Positions 60,764 to 64,000 of a stretch of DNA of 64,000 bases are shown here, piece by piece. The stretch is from Muriicola sp. Z0-33 (GTDB lineage: Bacteria; Bacteroidota; Bacteroidia; Flavobacteriales; Flavobacteriaceae): the NCBI RefSeq assembly GCF_026126425.1, contig NZ_JAFMPW010000004.1, forward strand, positions 186,001-250,000, read 5' to 3'. Made by a program: the position numbers and the translations under genes. Positions within the stretch are counted from its first letter, which is position 1; each line of letters starts with the position of its first letter. The notes below the pieces were generated by a model. The model saw only the letters and a program-made list of their open reading frames with translations, was not told the DNA's origin and did not search any database.

Positions 60764-62587
60764 TTAGTGATGCAGTTCCTCTTCTCCTTCTTTCATTGGA
60801 ACCGTCTGTGGCACAAAATCTTGTCCGGGAATAATGTATTCCCCATTATCATCGGTTTTACTGTAGTCATATGCCCAGCGATGAACCTCGGGTATAGCAC
60901 CATGCCAATTTCCATGGAAGTGTTCCTGAGGAGCTGTCCATTCCAGGGTATTCGCCTGCCATGGATTCTGCGGTCCTCGTTTTCCATAAAATATGCTGAC
61001 AATAAAGTTATAGGCAAATACCAACTGCGCTGCGGCAGTAATAATGGCAAATACGGTCATCAGCACCTGTACATCTGTAAGCTCATCGAACATTGGGAAT
61101 GCTGTATTTTCGTAATACCTTCTCGGAACACCGGCCATCCCCACAAAATGCATTGGGAAGAAAATACCATAAGATCCTACTGCCGTAATCCAGAAATGTA
61201 CATACCCTAAATTCTTATTCATCATCCGTCCCTGGAACATTTTAGGGAACCAATGATATACCCCGGCAAATAATCCGTACAATGCCGAAATACCCATTAC
61301 CAAATGGAAGTGAGCAACGACAAAATAGGTGTCGTGTACGTTGATATCCAAGGTACTATCTCCCAGAATTATTCCTGTAAGGCCTCCAGTAATAAAGGTA
61401 GATACCATCCCTATAGAAAAGAGCATTCCGGCATTTAACTGCAGATTACCTTTCCAAAGGGTGGTAATCCAGTTAAAGGCTTTAACAGCTGAAGGAATTG
61501 CAATTAAAAGGGTGGTAAATGTAAATACAGAACCAAGGAATGGATTCATTCCGGAAATAAACATATGATGTCCCCAAACAATAGTAGACAAAAAGGCAAT
61601 CGCCAGTATAGAGGCAATCATGGCGCGATATCCAAATATGGGTTTCCGCGCATTAACAGACATCACTTCGGAAACCATTCCCATCGCCGGAAGAATTACA
61701 ATATATACTTCCGGGTGGCCAAGGAACCAGAAAAGGTGCTCAAACAATACCGGGGAACCTCCCTGGTAGTGCAATACTTCTCCCTGAATAAATATGTCTG
61801 ACAGAAAGAAGGAGGTACCAAAACTCCTGTCCATTATAAGCAGTAAAGCGGCAGATAATAATACCGGGAATGAAATAACCCCTATTACTGCGGTAACCAA
61901 AAATGCCCAGATAGTTAGTGGTAGTCTGGTCATAGACATCCCCTTGGTTCTAAGGTTTATCACTGTAACAATATAGTTTAGCGATCCCAGAAGGGAGGAT
62001 GCAATGAAAATAGCCATAGATACTAACCAAAGTGTCATCCCCATTCCAGAGCCTGGTTGGGCCATAGGAAGGGCACTAAGGGGTGGGTAAATGGTCCACC
62101 CTGCTGCTGCAGGGCCAGCTTCCACAAATAAAGAAAGCGTCATGATAACACTGGAAAGAAAGAACATCCAATAAGACAGCATATTCAAAAATCCAGATGC
62201 CATATCCCTTGCACCACATTGAAGCGGAATTAATAAGTTACTAAAAGTACCACTAAGCCCTGCGGTAAGCACAAAGAACACCATGATGGTTCCATGAATA
62301 GTAACGAGTGCCAGATAGATATCAGCATCCATTACTCCGTCCGGAGCCCATCTCCCTAAAATAGCTTCAAATACAGGAATTTCCTCTCCTGGCCAGGCCA
62401 ATTGCATCCGAAACATTATGGACATAGCAATTCCGATAAAGCCCATTATCAAACCAGTAATCAAATACTGCTTAGAGATCATTTTATGATCCTGGCTAAA
62501 GATGAATTTGGTTACAAATGTCTCTTTATGATGATGTCCGTGATCGTGAGAGTGATCATCTTCGTGTTCGTGTCCTGTTCCTGACAT
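60764..62587 (-). CDS. coxA: Cytochrome c oxidase subunit I
   Basis: The 607-residue catalytic subunit with about twelve TM helices holding low-spin heme and the heme-CuB centre where O2 is reduced. Landmarks are HPEVYIVILPAMGMVSE, the CuB histidines in WGHHMF, and HDTYFVVAHFHLVMG. The HPEVY signature without the Glu of A1-type oxidases fits the A2 class. An extra hydrophilic N-terminus rich in His (EHEDDHSHDHGHHHKE) precedes TM1. coxB is 42 bp upstream, and a strong terminator follows, so it ends the act-coxB-coxA operon. Confidence 0.95.
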   Translation of the reverse strand: MSGTGHEHEDDHSHDHGHHHKETFVTKFIFSQDHKMISKQYLITGLIMGFIGIAMSIMFRMQLAWPGEEIPVFEAILGRWAPDGVMDADIYLALVTIHGTIMVFFVLTAGLSGTFSNLLIPLQCGARDMASGFLNMLSYWMFFLSSVIMTLSLFVEAGPAAAGWTIYPPLSALPMAQPGSGMGMTLWLVSMAIFIASSLLGSLNYIVTVINLRTKGMSMTRLPLTIWAFLVTAVIGVISFPVLLSAALLLIMDRSFGTSFFLSDIFIQGEVLHYQGGSPVLFEHLFWFLGHPEVYIVILPAMGMVSEVMSVNARKPIFGYRAMIASILAIAFLSTIVWGHHMFISGMNPFLGSVFTFTTLLIAIPSAVKAFNWITTLWKGNLQLNAGMLFSIGMVSTFITGGLTGIILGDSTLDINVHDTYFVVAHFHLVMGISALYGLFAGVYHWFPKMFQGRMMNKNLGYVHFWITAVGSYGIFFPMHFVGMAGVPRRYYENTAFPMFDELTDVQVLMTVFAIITAAAQLVFAYNFIVSIFYGKRGPQNPWQANTLEWTAPQEHFHGNWHGAIPEVHRWAYDYSKTDDNGEYIIPGQDFVPQTVPMKEGEEELHH

Positions 62588-62629
62588 ATCAATATTTTAA
62601 TTCTACTATTATAATTCTTTTATTATCGC

Positions 62630-63688
62630 TTACTGCATGGAAGCCATGGTCTGCTGAAAGGTCTGCTGTTCTGCCATCCACTGATTGTACTCTTCCTCTG
62701 TCTCCACAATGATTTTCATCTGCATATTATAATGAGATTTACCACAGATCTTATTACATATCAGCACATAATCGTACTCCCATGGATCGGAGTTAGGTTC
62801 ACCATTAGCTGCTCTTTCCGCTCTGATTTTATTTGTTCTTTTTACTTTGTCTATTACATCCGGGTTTTGTCTTATCTGCTCTGTGGTTGTAATTGGTGTA
62901 AAAGAGAATTCGGTAGTCATTCCGGGAACGCAATTCATTTGGGCCCTGAAATGTGGCATATAGGCAGAATGCAGTACATCTTGCGATCGAAATTTAAAAT
63001 TCACCTTTCTACCTACTGGCAGGTGTAATTCCTTCACGATCACATCGTCAGCGGCATTTGGATCAGCCTCATCCAGGCCTAAAACATTTGCCTTGTCTAT
63101 ATCTATCCTTCTGACATTAGCTCCTCCAAGAACATTATCTGCACCTCCGTATCTGGCAGTCCAATTAAATTGCTGTGCGTATAGCTCTACAATTAAAGGA
63201 TCATCTTCATCATTTATATCCATTATATTCGTCCAGGAATACAGGCCCCACAAGATTAACCCTGCAAGAACAATTACAGGAATTATGGTCCAGATAAATT
63301 CCAGTCTGTCATTATCTGCATAATACAAAGCCTTTTTACCTTTCTCTCCTCTGTACTTATAGGCGAAATAATGCAATAAAGCCTGTGTTAAAGTCTGCAC
63401 TATAAAGATGATTACGAATGAAACCAGCATCAGATAATCATAGTCTGCACCATGGGCCGAAGAGGCCTCAGGAAGCAAAACTTTACTGTATTTCCAAAAA
63501 CTGAATATGGTGATCCCGTAAATAAAGATCAGGAAAACAAACATAAGGTATCCATTGTACCTGTTGTCTCTTTCACTTGCCACTTCAGCATATTCTGTCT
63601 TAAGTTGTGACAATTCAAATATTTTGGTCATTTGCCAAATTGCAACTGCCACTAAAACTAAAACAGCTATGATCAATAATGTAGTCAT
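62630..63688 (-). CDS. coxB: Cytochrome c oxidase subunit II
   Basis: The 352-residue CuA subunit. An N-terminal TM (about 1-20) precedes two more hydrophobic segments (about 47-70 and 80-105) and a basic segment, then the cupredoxin domain. The CuA ligands are visible: His in HSAYMPH, and CNKICGKSHYNM with both Cys, His and Met. There is no CxxCH, so no fused cytochrome c. The position directly after the alternative complex III genes is usual in Bacteroidota and implies electron transfer from that complex. Confidence 0.95.
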   Translation of the reverse strand: MTTLLIIAVLVLVAVAIWQMTKIFELSQLKTEYAEVASERDNRYNGYLMFVFLIFIYGITIFSFWKYSKVLLPEASSAHGADYDYLMLVSFVIIFIVQTLTQALLHYFAYKYRGEKGKKALYYADNDRLEFIWTIIPVIVLAGLILWGLYSWTNIMDINDEDDPLIVELYAQQFNWTARYGGADNVLGGANVRRIDIDKANVLGLDEADPNAADDVIVKELHLPVGRKVNFKFRSQDVLHSAYMPHFRAQMNCVPGMTTEFSFTPITTTEQIRQNPDVIDKVKRTNKIRAERAANGEPNSDPWEYDYVLICNKICGKSHYNMQMKIIVETEEEYNQWMAEQQTFQQTMASMQ

Positions 63689-63718
63689 TGTATGAACTGA
63701 TATTATACTTTAAACTTA

Positions 63719-64000
63719 CTAATAATGAAATTGCCTACTTTCCTCTATATAAGGGTTGCGTTTTGGTTGTAAAGGAGCCTTGGTCAAGGTCCTGAACACC
63801 CAGAAAATAAACAACCCGGCAAAGAACAATATTCCGCCTATTTCAGGTATTCCTATATACCATTGATCTCCAACGGTAGCGGGCATTATCATGTTAAATA
63901 CATCCAAATAGTGCCCTGCAAGAATTACGATGCCAGCCATTATGACAAACCAATTTACCCTTTTGTAATCGCTATTCATTAGCAATAACAATGGGAAAAC
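63719..64000 (-). CDS. actF: Alternative complex III subunit ActF, partial
   Basis: C-terminal 93 residues of a membrane protein, with the reading frame open to the window end. The visible part contains two TM helices (WFVIMAGIVILAGHYLDVFN and IGGILFFAGLFIFWVF) and the ending RNPYIEESRQFHY. The phrase GDQWYIGIPEIGG between the helices is typical of the quinol:cytochrome c oxidoreductase subunit ActF (and of the related ActC), and its position just before coxB supports ActF. The start and most of the gene are outside the window, so the C versus F assignment is by position. Confidence 0.75.
   Translation of the reverse strand, partial: VFPLLLLMNSDYKRVNWFVIMAGIVILAGHYLDVFNMIMPATVGDQWYIGIPEIGGILFFAGLFIFWVFRTLTKAPLQPKRNPYIEESRQFHY

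Noticed and set aside
1-64000. CRISPR arrays, tRNA or rRNA genes, insertion sequences, prophage, riboswitches
   Set aside because: Read through for regular spaced repeats, tRNA-like cloverleaf ends with CCA context, transposase or integrase motifs; none was found. Riboswitch aptamers were not recognised upstream of any gene, though a covariance search was not possible.

Overview
The window comes from a member of the Bacteroidota, almost certainly a (probably marine) Flavobacteriaceae. The support is the type IX secretion protein SprA with a PorP/SprF-like protein, the end of an alternative complex III operon followed by coxB and coxA, LytTR/LytS-type signalling, A-rich leaders, and several Bacteroidota-type promoters (TTG, about 17-20 nt, TAnnTTTG). 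I cannot name the genus. No rRNA, tRNA, CRISPR array, phage or insertion sequence was recognised. After annotation no gene-free gap exceeds 300 bases.

Layout. 1-4.4 kb (minus): fabD (cut by the window edge), a gamma-carbonic-anhydrase-like protein, and a translationally coupled LytTR response regulator and TPR sensor kinase. 4.6-12 kb: a VWA-domain exported protein, an orphan PorP/SprF-like protein, an Nfu-type Fe-S protein, dodecin, a DUF255 thioredoxin-like lipoprotein, an MscS channel and an unknown exported protein. 12-22.4 kb (minus): a large MacB-type export operon with four permeases, two adaptors, one ATPase and one TolC, formed by duplication of a permease-permease-adaptor cassette; tsaB lies downstream. 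22.5-27.8 kb (minus): oxidase assembly and subunit genes (CAMC small membrane protein, DUF420, SCO, SCO-like protein without cysteines, subunit IV, two subunits III, ctaB). 27.9-30.5 kb: an exported metallo-beta-lactamase-fold hydrolase, then tonB, vanZ, gcvH. 30.7-40.8 kb (minus): sprA, ruvA, maeB. 40.9-43.4 kb (minus): a SLC45-like sugar transporter with a near-perfect LacI-family operator upstream, and queG. 54.6-64 kb: ruvB, pckA, an acyl-CoA oxidase-like gene, a DUF2807 protein, coxA, coxB and the 3' end of actF.

The cox/act, ruvB, queG, maeB, ruvA, sprA, gcvH, vanZ, tonB, ctaB and cox3 genes look like a syntenic flavobacterial backbone. The stretch between queG and ruvB (about 43.5-54.6 kb) reads as an accessory insertion. 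It holds a DUF4242 exported protein beside a DUF4242/degenerate-cyclase/AraC fusion regulator, two small exported proteins that share a leader motif, an ECF-like sigma factor with a membrane anti-sigma/TPR protein, a convergent operon of a subtilase lipoprotein and a membrane-anchored TPR-CHAT protease, a methyltransferase, and a cytochrome P450 translationally coupled to ruvB.

The best candidate for an under-described system is the sigma / anti-sigma-TPR / subtilase / CHAT-protease locus at 46.2-51.7 kb: two predicted extracytoplasmic proteases with intact catalytic residues next to a transmembrane sigma-factor switch. A second is the metal-site-less cyclase fused to DUF4242 and an AraC DNA-binding domain.
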